NCBI GenBank assembly: GCA_017881545.1
Contig: JADGQU010000011.1
Span: 1-19,978, forward strand
Reading direction: 5' to 3'
Origin: Gemmatimonadaceae bacterium
Lineage (GTDB): Bacteria; Gemmatimonadota; Gemmatimonadetes; Gemmatimonadales; Gemmatimonadaceae
Length of the DNA: 19,978 bases
Of this stretch, positions 13,603 through 19,978 are shown one piece after another (positions within the stretch are counted from its first letter, which is position 1; each line of letters opens with the position of its first letter). The notes below the pieces were generated by a model that did not search any database, was not told the DNA's origin, and worked only from the letters and a program-made list of their open reading frames with translations. The position numbers and the translations under genes are program-made.

Positions 13603-15435
13603 TTAGCCGACCAGCGCGTCCCCCGGCCTGAACTGTCCCCGATAAAGCCGCGAGTAAACCCCTTCGGCAGCGAGCAGGTCCTCGTGACTTCCTTCCTCCA
13701 CAATCTGGCCGCGATCGATCACCACCAGTCTGTCGGCGCGCAGCACCGTGCTCAATCGGTGGGCGATGATGAGCGTCGAACGCTCGCGCAGCAGATCCTC
13801 CATCGCCTCCTCGACCAGTCTCTCGCTCTCGGTATCGAGGCTGGATGTCGCTTCGTCGAGGATCACAAGCGCCGGATTCTTCAGGAAAACTCTCGCGATC
13901 GCGATCCGTTGGCGCTGGCCACCAGAGAGCTTGACCCCACGCTCGCCGACCTTCGTATCGAATCCATCGGGTAGCCGTTCGATGAATTCGACCGCGTGCG
14001 CGGCTTTCGCGGCAGCGTGAATCGATTCTTCGCTGGGACGTGATCCATCAGCGCCAATCGCCGCGTAGGCGATGTTCTCGCGTATTGTCCCACTGAAGAG
14101 GGTCGGCTCCTGAGGCACTATCCCGATCGCCCCGCGAAGATCGGCCAACGAGAGATCGCGAATGTCGACGCCGTCGAACGTGATCCGGCCTGACGTGATG
14201 TCCCAGAACCGCGGCAGCAGTGATGCGACCGTCGTCTTTCCGGCGCCGCTGGGACCGACCAGCGCCACCACTTCGCCGGCGCCGATTCTGAGCGACACAC
14301 CCTGGAGGACCTCCGGCAGCGCCGGATTGTAGCTGAACGTGACGTTGTCTACGATGATCTCGCCGCGTAGCGGACGCGGAAGCCTGAGCGGCCTCGCCGG
14401 ATCCTTCACTGACGACACCGTCTCGAGCAGATCGAAAACACGTCGCGCGGCTCCCACTGCTTCCTGATACGCGCCGAAGAGAGATGCGAGCGAGCCGACG
14501 GCACCCGCTACATAGAGCGCGTACAGAAGAAAAGAGACGAGAGCGCCGGCGGTGAGATTGCCCGCCAGCACCTGACGTCCGCCCTGCCATAGCACGGCGA
14601 CGACGCCGCCGAATCCGCAGAAGGTGAGAATCCCGAAGAACGTCCCGCGGATCTTCGCGCGGCGGATCGCCGCGTCGATCACCTGACCCAGATGCGCTCC
14701 GTACCTGCGCACTTCCTCGGCTTCCGCCGTGTAGCTCTGGACCGTCCGGATCTGCGAGAACGCTTCGTCGGCCGTACCCGTTGCCTCAGCGATCCGGTCC
14801 TGCACTCCGGTGCTGGCCTTCCGCAGGGCGCGCCCGAAAACAACCGCCGCTCCGACCACGAGCGGCACGACTGCCAGCGTCGTCGCCGTGAGACGGCTGT
14901 CGGTAATCACGAGCAGTATGATCCCACCGATCAGAAACAGTGTCTGTCGCGCGAACTCCGAGAGGTTGTAGCTCAGAACAGTCTGCAGCACCGTCGTATC
15001 GGCCGAGAGGCGGCTGGTGAGCTCGCCGGTTCTGCGCTCGGTGAAAAATCCCGGCGACAGCCTCACCAGATGCGCGAACAGATCTTCGCGAAGCTGGGCG
15101 ATCACCAACTCCGACGTCGACGTCAGGAAATAGACCTGGACGAAGTTGAGCACCGCCTGAATCGCGAACAGCCCGAGGAGTCCGAGCGCGATCTTGTTCA
15201 GAAGCGCGGCGTTCGTGTCGATGAATGCCGCGTCGAGCAAGTGTCGCACGATCTGCGGGAAGGCCAGCGCTATGCTCGCGCTCGCGACCAGGCACACAAA
15301 CGCCACGACCAATCGCCACATGTACGGGCGTATTCTCGGAAGCAGTCGTCCAAGCGGACGAGGCGATATTACCGGCGGCTGTTCGCGCGGCGTGGGACGC
15401 TGCGCCGAGACAGCGAATTGAGCTGGCGCCGTCAC
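13603..15435 (-). CDS. ABC exporter, fused membrane and ATPase domains (MsbA/LmrA type)
   Basis: A 610-residue half-transporter that would act as a homodimer in the inner membrane. The membrane domain covers about 35-335 with six helices. The ATPase domain starts near 358 and has Walker A GPSGAGKT (394-401), Q-loop PQEPTLF (441-447), signature LSGGQ (503-507), Walker B LVILDE (523-528), D-loop SSLD and switch His559. It belongs to the lipid/multidrug type IV exporters. The start is GTG at 15435, overlapping the ctaB stop as GTGA; the frame is open further upstream but that lies inside ctaB. Translational coupling to heme O and heme A synthesis genes suggests co-expression with oxidase assembly. 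The substrate is unknown and may be a lipid, peptide or heme-related compound. The stop at 13603 lies just beyond the convergent lipoprotein terminator. Confidence 0.92.
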   Translation of the reverse strand: MTAPAQFAVSAQRPTPREQPPVISPRPLGRLLPRIRPYMWRLVVAFVCLVASASIALAFPQIVRHLLDAAFIDTNAALLNKIALGLLGLFAIQAVLNFVQVYFLTSTSELVIAQLREDLFAHLVRLSPGFFTERRTGELTSRLSADTTVLQTVLSYNLSEFARQTLFLIGGIILLVITDSRLTATTLAVVPLVVGAAVVFGRALRKASTGVQDRIAEATGTADEAFSQIRTVQSYTAEAEEVRRYGAHLGQVIDAAIRRAKIRGTFFGILTFCGFGGVVAVLWQGGRQVLAGNLTAGALVSFLLYALYVAGAVGSLASLFGAYQEAVGAARRVFDLLETVSSVKDPARPLRLPRPLRGEIIVDNVTFSYNPALPEVLQGVSLRIGAGEVVALVGPSGAGKTTVASLLPRFWDITSGRITFDGVDIRDLSLADLRGAIGIVPQEPTLFSGTIRENIAYAAIGADGSRPSEESIHAAAKAAHAVEFIERLPDGFDTKVGERGVKLSGGQRQRIAIARVFLKNPALVILDEATSSLDTESERLVEEAMEDLLRERSTLIIAHRLSTVLRADRLVVIDRGQIVEEGSHEDLLAAEGVYSRLYRGQFRPGDALVG

Positions 15436-16325
15436 GCTCCCAGCACCTTGCGGTCGATCACCATCGCGAGGAAGAGGAGCGCGAGGTAGAGAAGCGAGTA
15501 CTTGTAGACCCACCACGCCGGCTTCGCCCAGTCCACGGCGCGGTTGACGCGAATTACTCCCGCCAGCAGGATCCCACCGAGGATAGCCGCGGAGAAGAGG
15601 TAGATGATGCCAAACGCGCCGAAGGTGAACGGCAGCAGGGTGAGCGCGATGAGAATGACGTTGTACCAGAGCATCTGCCGCATCGTCTCGCGCTCGCCCC
15701 AGACCAGCGGCGCCATCGGAATTCCGGCTCGCCCGTAATCTTTCTGTTTGAGCAGCGCCAGCGCCCAGAAGTGGGGTGGCGTCCAGTAGAAGATGATGAG
15801 AAAAAGAAAAACCGCGGTCAGGTCAATCGAGCCGGTCATCGACGCCCAACCGACGAGCGGGGGAAATGCGCCAGCGGCCCCGCCAATCACGATGTTCTGC
15901 GGCGTCGTTCGCTTGAGCCAGCGGGTATAAACGAAGATGTAGAAGTAGAACCCACCGAGGGCCAGCAGCGCGGCAAGAACGTTGGTGAATCGCGCGAGCA
16001 GAAAGGTGGCGGCAGTGGCGAGAGCGACTCCGAACGCGAGCACCGACTTGGGGCCCATGCGTCCGCTTGGAATCGGTCGCAGACGCGTGCGCGACATCTG
16101 CGTGTCGATGTCGCTGTCAAGGTACATGTTGACGGCGTTCGCCCCTCCCGCCATGAGGTAGCCGCCAACCAGTACGATGAGCACGAGCAGCCATCCCGGA
16201 TTCCCGGCGACGAACATCGGCGCAATTGTGGTGACCAGCAGCAGCGAGATGATGCGAGGCTTGGTCAGCATCACCATGTCGCGCAGCAGCGATGGCTGCG
16301 CCTGCTCGTGTGCCGTGATGTCCAT
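15432..16325 (-). CDS. ctaB: Protoheme IX farnesyltransferase (heme O synthase)
   Basis: A 297-residue UbiA-family prenyltransferase of the inner membrane that adds a farnesyl group to heme B, giving heme O. The first polyprenyl-diphosphate/Mg motif is NxxxDxxxD at N66, D70 and D74 (NMYLDSDID), followed by RTRLRPIPSGR (79-89). The loop region YTRWLKRTTPQNIVIGGAAG and the TPPHFWALAL segment are diagnostic for CyoE/CtaB rather than for UbiA or chlorophyll synthase. About nine membrane segments and normal length. The ATG at 16325 follows the ctaA stop directly (TAGATG), and its own stop overlaps the exporter start. Together with ctaA it makes heme A for an aa3-type oxidase. cyoE is a synonym. 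Confidence 0.96.
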   Translation of the reverse strand: MDITAHEQAQPSLLRDMVMLTKPRIISLLLVTTIAPMFVAGNPGWLLVLIVLVGGYLMAGGANAVNMYLDSDIDTQMSRTRLRPIPSGRMGPKSVLAFGVALATAATFLLARFTNVLAALLALGGFYFYIFVYTRWLKRTTPQNIVIGGAAGAFPPLVGWASMTGSIDLTAVFLFLIIFYWTPPHFWALALLKQKDYGRAGIPMAPLVWGERETMRQMLWYNVILIALTLLPFTFGAFGIIYLFSAAILGGILLAGVIRVNRAVDWAKPAWWVYKYSLLYLALLFLAMVIDRKVLGA

Positions 16326-17294
16326 CTAGGTGGCGACCCCTTCAGGCGTGGCGAACTTGCCCCTCGAAGGCGACTCGTACACGATCTGTTCGATATCGGT
16401 CAGGCCGCGCGTTCCAGCCGCGAGCGCGGCGAGAGTGACGACGGAAATCCAGAGCGCCGTTCCCACCGCCTGATGAAGTGAGCGGAGAGCCAGCGGCAAA
16501 TGCATCTCGACCATCGCCGCCGCCACGAAGATCTGGAGAATCACGATGCCGAGCGCTGTCCAGGCAGCCTTGCGGATTGCTCGAGCCTCGGCGCGCTTGC
16601 GCACACCGATAGTGATTCCAATCAGATGCCCGAGCAGGAGGAGCGCGATTATCCGGTGCACGATCTGGATGTAGAGGGGAGCGCCGCCAACCGTGATTGC
16701 TCTGCACCATGGAAACCCCTGACACGAGATCGCGGCGCCGGCTGTGTTGGCGGTAAATGCGCCGAATACGAGCGCCAGAAACGTGAGTCCCGCCGCTGCG
16801 GTAGCCGAGCGAAATGTTCGCTCGTAACGAGCGGGAACGGTGCCGGCGCCAAGACCACCGGCGCGCACCACGACGACAACGAGCGCGGCCAGCAGCGACA
16901 TCGCAATCGCGAGGTGAGTGACCACAACGAACGGGTTCAGCTCCATCTTGACCGTGACGGCGCCAAAAAGCGCGGCGATGACGACGAGCAGGATCGAGAG
17001 CAGGGAAGGACGCAGCACCCCGCCCGGACCGCCCACGCCGGGCTCAGTGCGCCTGAGCCATGCCACCACGACCAGCGCGATGATCGCGAGCGACAGCGCG
17101 GCGGCTCCGTAGCGATGCGAGATCTCGACGAGAAGGGTTGGACCGCTGTGTGTGGGTGTGAACGAGCCGAAGCAATCGGGCCAATGGTCGCCGCAACCCA
17201 GGCCGGAGCCTGTGATCCGGACGATCGCTCCGAACACCACTTGCGCGAACCCGATGAGGAGCGCGAGCCCACCGAGTCTCCTGATGGTCAGCAT
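16326..17294 (-). CDS. ctaA: Heme A synthase (CtaA/Cox15)
   Basis: A 322-residue, eight-helix membrane enzyme that oxidises the C8 methyl of heme O to a formyl group, giving heme A. The two four-helix halves are visible. The first has GAIVRITGSGLGCGDHWPDC with Cys pair C34/C41, E57 and H60 in EISHR, and H127 in VVVTHLAIAM. The second has a Cys pair C191/C197 (SCQGFPWC), H213 in IQIVHRIIAL and H274 in RSLHQAVGT. All four heme-ligand His and both Cys pairs are present, as in the Bacillus-type enzyme, which has a disulphide in each half. The ATG at 17294 follows the stop of the small Cox2-like gene by one base. The C-terminal 25 residues are an unusual soluble tail. Confidence 0.96.
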   Translation of the reverse strand: MLTIRRLGGLALLIGFAQVVFGAIVRITGSGLGCGDHWPDCFGSFTPTHSGPTLLVEISHRYGAAALSLAIIALVVVAWLRRTEPGVGGPGGVLRPSLLSILLVVIAALFGAVTVKMELNPFVVVTHLAIAMSLLAALVVVVVRAGGLGAGTVPARYERTFRSATAAAGLTFLALVFGAFTANTAGAAISCQGFPWCRAITVGGAPLYIQIVHRIIALLLLGHLIGITIGVRKRAEARAIRKAAWTALGIVILQIFVAAAMVEMHLPLALRSLHQAVGTALWISVVTLAALAAGTRGLTDIEQIVYESPSRGKFATPEGVAT

Positions 17295-17295
17295 C

Positions 17296-17601
17296 TCAGC
17301 TGCGCGGTTGTGCGGGATGCGCCGAACGCATCTGCATGGACTGGCGCATGCCGGAATGATCCATCATCTGCATGTGGGTCTGGCGAGCCTCGATTCTCTG
17401 CCAGGTTGCGACCAGTACGGCGGAAAGGGCCAGTGCCGGGATGACGGCCCACGCCAGCTCGCTGCTTCGCGGCGAGGCGGGTACCAGCTCCGATTTGATT
17501 GCGTACCGAGCGGCAAAGGTGGATCGCAGTATGGCGACTTCGGCGATGACGCATGCAACCGCGGCGATCCAGAAGATAGTCTCAGCCAGCGGCTGATTCA
17601 T
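17296..17601 (-). CDS. Small Cox2-like transmembrane hairpin protein with Met/His-rich tail
   Basis: A 101-residue membrane protein with two helices, about 7-25 and 50-67. The second, SELAWAVIPALALSAVLVATW, closely follows the second transmembrane helix of cytochrome c oxidase subunit II (consensus E-x-x-W-T-x-I-P-A). The CuA domain that should follow is missing; instead there is a short tail with six Met and three His between 76 and 95 (HMQMMDHSGMRQSMQM, then H95), of the kind seen in periplasmic copper-binding proteins. The loop between helices is basic, so both ends should face the periplasm. The ATG at 17601 was chosen because the upstream part of the frame lies in the divergent permease leader. 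It leads the ctaA-ctaB operon. A role in copper delivery or oxidase assembly is inference. Confidence 0.78.
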   Translation of the reverse strand: MNQPLAETIFWIAAVACVIAEVAILRSTFAARYAIKSELVPASPRSSELAWAVIPALALSAVLVATWQRIEARQTHMQMMDHSGMRQSMQMRSAHPAQPRS

Positions 17602-17626
17602 TGGCGACAATTGAAGTGTGCGGGAC

Positions 17627-17649
17627 GCGCGGAGGAGAATTCTCCGCGC
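17627..17649. promoter_or_regulatory. Inverted repeat (8+7+8) between divergent oxidase-assembly operon and permease gene
   Basis: GCGCGGAG and CTCCGCGC pair perfectly around GAGAATT. The repeat fills the centre of the 89-base divergent region 17602-17690. It may be an operator, or a hairpin in the leader of either transcript. No T-tract follows in either direction. I see no clear promoter hexamers here. Confidence 0.4.
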
Positions 17650-17690
17650 ACATAAAGCTACTCGCGCATCGAGGTGCTTTGCACTAGCGT

Positions 17691-19100
17691 ATGCGAATGA
17701 CCGACCCGATCCTCGCTGATTCTTCGCGATCGGCGGCGACGGACTCGACGTTCGCGCGCGCCTCAGCGCTTCCACGCCGTCTCGGAATGTGGAGCGCGGT
17801 CGCGGTTCTCGTCGGCTCGACGATCGGCTCTGGAATTTTCCGTTCGCCGGCCGGAATCGCGGACAAGCTTCCCGGTCCGCTACCGCTTCTCGCGATCTGG
17901 CTCACCGGCGGTCTCTTCGCTCTTTGCGGCGCACTGACACTCGCCGAAGTTGCCGGCGTATTCCCGCGCACTGGCGGAGTGTACGTCTTCATTCGCGAGA
18001 CGTGGGGACGACTGCCCGCTTTTCTCTTTGGCTGGTCCGAGCTGGTCATCATTCGCGCCGCGGCCCTCGGCGCCATCTCCACCACTTTCTCGGAATATCT
18101 GGTTCGCGTACTCGGCCACGACCCGCGGGTCGAGCCTTACAGCAGGTACGTCCACTACATCGCGGCCGTCGCGATCCTGTTGACGGCGACGTTCAATTAC
18201 GTCGGGATCAAATGGGGCTCACTCGTGCAGAACGTCACGACGTTGGCCAAGACGGGGGCACTGCTCCTCCTCATCATACTCGCTCTCGTGATTGGATTGC
18301 CGCAGACTGGCGGCCACTTCACGCCGGCGGTTCCACCGGGAAGCTTTGCCTTCGGCCGCTTCGGGCTCGCGCTGGTGTCGGTGCTCTGGGTCTACGATGG
18401 CTGGGCCGACGTCAGCTTCGTCGGTGGCGAGGTGAAGGACCCGGAGAAGAATCTTCCCCGCGTTCTGATCCTTGGTACGCTCATAATCATCACGCTGTAT
18501 CTGCTCGCAAACCTCGCCTACCTGGCCGTCCTCCCGGTCGAGGAGATCAGGCACTCGAAGCTGGTCGCGGCCGATGTAGCCGACAGGTTGATGGGGACGG
18601 CCGGCGTGGCATTCGTCTCGATTGCAGTGATGATATCTACCTTCGGAACACTCAATGGGTCGGTGATGACCGGCTCGCGGGTCCTTTTCGCCATGGCTGC
18701 CGACGGGCTGCTCTTCAAGCCCATAGCAAAGGTCGACCGGAAATTCCACACTCCAGGTGTGGCGATCTGGCTCGGCGCAACGCTGGGGGGAGTCTTCGTC
18801 CTCGCCGGGACGTTTGAGCAGCTCGCCGACACCTTCGTGACCGCGATCGTGCCCTTCTATGCTCTGGCGGTTGGCGCCGTCTTCATTCTCCGCCGCCGGC
18901 CCGGGTACCAACCCCCCTTCCGGGTTCCGGGTTATCCAGTGGTTCCCGCGATCTTCATAGTCGCGACCATCTTGCTGCTCGGGAACGCGATCATCGACCC
19001 GGCGAGTCGAATCGCGACGCTCGCGGTGATCGGGGTGATTCTGCTCGGAATTCCGATTTTTTTCCTGACGAAAACGCGCCGCGCGGCAGACGACAGCTAG
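17691..19100 (+). CDS. APC-family amino acid permease
   Basis: A 469-residue inner-membrane transporter of the amino acid-polyamine-organocation superfamily, LAT/basic amino acid type. The substrate-binding TM1 motif GSTIGSGIF is at 42-50. Other family segments are LTLAEVAGVFPRTGGVYVFI (TM2-3), VLWVYDGWADVSFVGGEVKD followed by PEKNLPR (TM6 and loop), and LNGSVMTGSRVLFAMAADGL in the TM8 region. Twelve hydrophobic segments fit the expected topology. The first 30 residues are a soluble N-terminal stretch. The start is ATG at 17691, with an alternative ATG at 17697. Substrate is probably a neutral amino acid, but this is not determined by sequence. It is a single-gene unit divergent from the oxidase assembly operon. 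Confidence 0.92.
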   Translation: MRMTDPILADSSRSAATDSTFARASALPRRLGMWSAVAVLVGSTIGSGIFRSPAGIADKLPGPLPLLAIWLTGGLFALCGALTLAEVAGVFPRTGGVYVFIRETWGRLPAFLFGWSELVIIRAAALGAISTTFSEYLVRVLGHDPRVEPYSRYVHYIAAVAILLTATFNYVGIKWGSLVQNVTTLAKTGALLLLIILALVIGLPQTGGHFTPAVPPGSFAFGRFGLALVSVLWVYDGWADVSFVGGEVKDPEKNLPRVLILGTLIIITLYLLANLAYLAVLPVEEIRHSKLVAADVADRLMGTAGVAFVSIAVMISTFGTLNGSVMTGSRVLFAMAADGLLFKPIAKVDRKFHTPGVAIWLGATLGGVFVLAGTFEQLADTFVTAIVPFYALAVGAVFILRRRPGYQPPFRVPGYPVVPAIFIVATILLLGNAIIDPASRIATLAVIGVILLGIPIFFLTKTRRAADDS

Positions 19101-19146
19101 AAAACGGCGAGTGTCGCAGTCGTTGCCAAGTGGTGACACAATTCTC

Positions 19147-19176
19147 TTGCAGTTCTCTTCTTCCCGACGCTACCTT
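19147..19176 (+). promoter_or_regulatory. Possible promoter of the TonB-dependent receptor gene
   Basis: TTGCAG (19147-19152) and TACCTT (19171-19176) are 18 bases apart, 32 bases before the receptor ATG. The match to sigma-70 consensus is only partial. The remainder of the 108-base gap holds a run of seven T at 19191-19197 and no clear hairpin after the permease gene. Confidence 0.25.
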
Positions 19177-19208
19177 AGGGCTTCCCCCCACCTTTTTTTC
19201 GAGAGTAC

Positions 19209-19978
19209 ATGCTCAAGACACGTCTGTTTTTGACTGTCGCTGCGGCCTTGGCACTGGTGACTGGAGCTTCGGCTCGTCTCCTTGCCCAGGGCGTGACGAC
19301 CGGAGCTATCAGTGGCACGGTGACCGACGCGAATGGAACGCCAGTCGAAGGCGCCCAGATTCAGATACGAAACCCCAGGACGGGCGCCAGCGCAGGCGGC
19401 ATCACCCGCGCCAACGGCCAGTACAGCGTCCAGGGCGTTGAGCCCGACGCAGGCTACTCGGTAACGGTCCGCCGCATCGGTTTTGAGCCGATCACGCGCG
19501 ACAACCGTACTGTGAGCCTTGGCCAGACGATCCGCGAGGACTTCCAACTCAGGCAACAGAGTACAGTGCTCCAGACGGTCACGGTTTCCGCGGAAGCGAC
19601 TCCCGTGATCAACCCGAGCAAGACCGGAACGGGAACCACCGTTGGAGACTCGCTCCTTCGCCGTCTTCCGACGCTTAGCCGCAACTTCGCGGACTTCGTT
19701 CAGCTGGTGCCGCAGGTTTCCACCGCAACGGGTGGACTCTCCGGCGGCGGCGTGAACCTCCGGCAGAACGCAATTCAAATCGATGGCGCTGCATCGGGCG
19801 ATCTCTTCGGCATTGGCACGACCGGGCAGCCGGGAGCGCAGGCCAACGCCAAGTCGATTCCGCTCGACGCCGTGAAGGAGTACCAGGTGCTTCTGTCGCC
19901 GTTCGACGTGCGTCAGGGCAACTTCGGCGGACTTCTCATCAATGCCGTGACCAAGACTGGAACGAACGAGTTCCACGG
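19209..19978 (+). CDS. Oar-like TonB-dependent receptor, N-terminal part (3' end outside window)
   Basis: The first 256 residues of an outer-membrane receptor. A Sec signal peptide is at 1-27 (MLKTRLFLTVAAALALVTGA, ending ARLLAQ). Residues 31-116 form a carboxypeptidase-regulatory-like domain (GAISGTVTDANGTPVEGAQI, GQYSVQGVEP, YSVTVRRIGFEP), followed by the linker LQTVTVSAEA and the plug domain from about 140 (RRLPTLSRNFADFVQLVPQV, NLRQNAIQIDGA, DAVKEYQVLLSPFDVRQGNF, GGLLINAVTKTGTNEFHG). The last block is typical of Oar-type receptors abundant in Gemmatimonadota, Acidobacteriota and Myxococcota. The ATG at 19209 is preceded by a weak GAGAG site. The frame runs open to the window end, so the barrel is missing. 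The ligand is unknown. Confidence 0.9.
   Translation, partial: MLKTRLFLTVAAALALVTGASARLLAQGVTTGAISGTVTDANGTPVEGAQIQIRNPRTGASAGGITRANGQYSVQGVEPDAGYSVTVRRIGFEPITRDNRTVSLGQTIREDFQLRQQSTVLQTVTVSAEATPVINPSKTGTGTTVGDSLLRRLPTLSRNFADFVQLVPQVSTATGGLSGGGVNLRQNAIQIDGAASGDLFGIGTTGQPGAQANAKSIPLDAVKEYQVLLSPFDVRQGNFGGLLINAVTKTGTNEFH

Noticed and set aside
15225..16481. Open frame of about 418 codons on the + strand opposite ctaB and the exporter
   Set aside because: It is charged low-complexity protein text that mirrors the codons of membrane helices on the other strand; ctaB and the exporter have diagnostic motifs.
19101..19140. Possible terminator after the permease gene (GTGTC ... GACAC)
   Set aside because: The arms are only 5 bases with a loop of nearly 20 and no following T-tract at the right distance.
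1..19978. tRNA, rRNA, CRISPR, insertion sequence or prophage
   Set aside because: Intergenic regions are at most 128 bases and hold no tRNA-like or repeat-spacer structure, and no transposase, integrase or phage protein is encoded.

Overview
The window comes from a high-GC Gram-negative bacterium. Lipoprotein signals, an Oar-like TonB receptor with an N-terminal carboxypeptidase-regulatory domain, heme-A-type oxidase assembly genes and overall protein character fit Gemmatimonadota best. That lineage call is inference, because there is no rRNA or other marker in the window. Genes are packed tightly: the longest gene-free stretch is 128 bases. I see no tRNA, rRNA, IS element, phage gene or CRISPR array.

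Left part (1-7817). The window opens inside an ACR3-type arsenite efflux gene on the + strand, which meets the - strand aquaporin gene tail to tail over a 20-base perfect palindrome. From 7817 down to 561 runs one long - strand gene series: DUF92 membrane protein, B12-binding radical SAM enzyme, GGR-like FAD oxidoreductase, flavin reductase, SAM methyltransferase, START/polyketide-cyclase-like protein, FabF-type ketosynthase, aquaporin. Several joints are translationally coupled (TTGA, ATGA, a 20-base overlap, a 3-base gap) and several starts are GTG or TTG. The content looks like a compact biosynthetic operon for a reduced or methylated polyketide- or fatty-acid-derived lipid, perhaps quinone- or resorcinol-like. 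This is the strongest candidate for an undescribed system. It has no dedicated acyl carrier protein, ketoreductase or dehydratase, so it would have to borrow these from primary fatty acid synthesis.

Middle part (7818-13602). A 128-base divergent intergenic region carries a 7+7 base inverted repeat. To its right lie a V4R-like sensor-type protein and an M24 metallopeptidase in tandem. Then come a GH18-like lipoprotein on the - strand, whose stop overlaps that of the peptidase, and an exported YtcJ-like amidohydrolase whose start overlaps the lipoprotein start head to head. Next is a lipoprotein with a cupredoxin-like/carboxypeptidase-regulatory-like fold that has lost the expected copper ligands. 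A hairpin plus T-rich tract ends this group.

Right part (13603-17601, - strand). This is a four-gene operon: a small Cox2-like transmembrane hairpin protein with a Met/His-rich tail, heme A synthase (ctaA), heme O synthase (ctaB/cyoE) and a GTGA-coupled MsbA-type ABC exporter. The first three point to assembly of an aa3-type cytochrome c oxidase; the exporter's role there is unknown. Divergent from it is an APC-family amino acid permease (+), followed by the 5' part of an Oar-like TonB-dependent receptor that runs off the end of the window.
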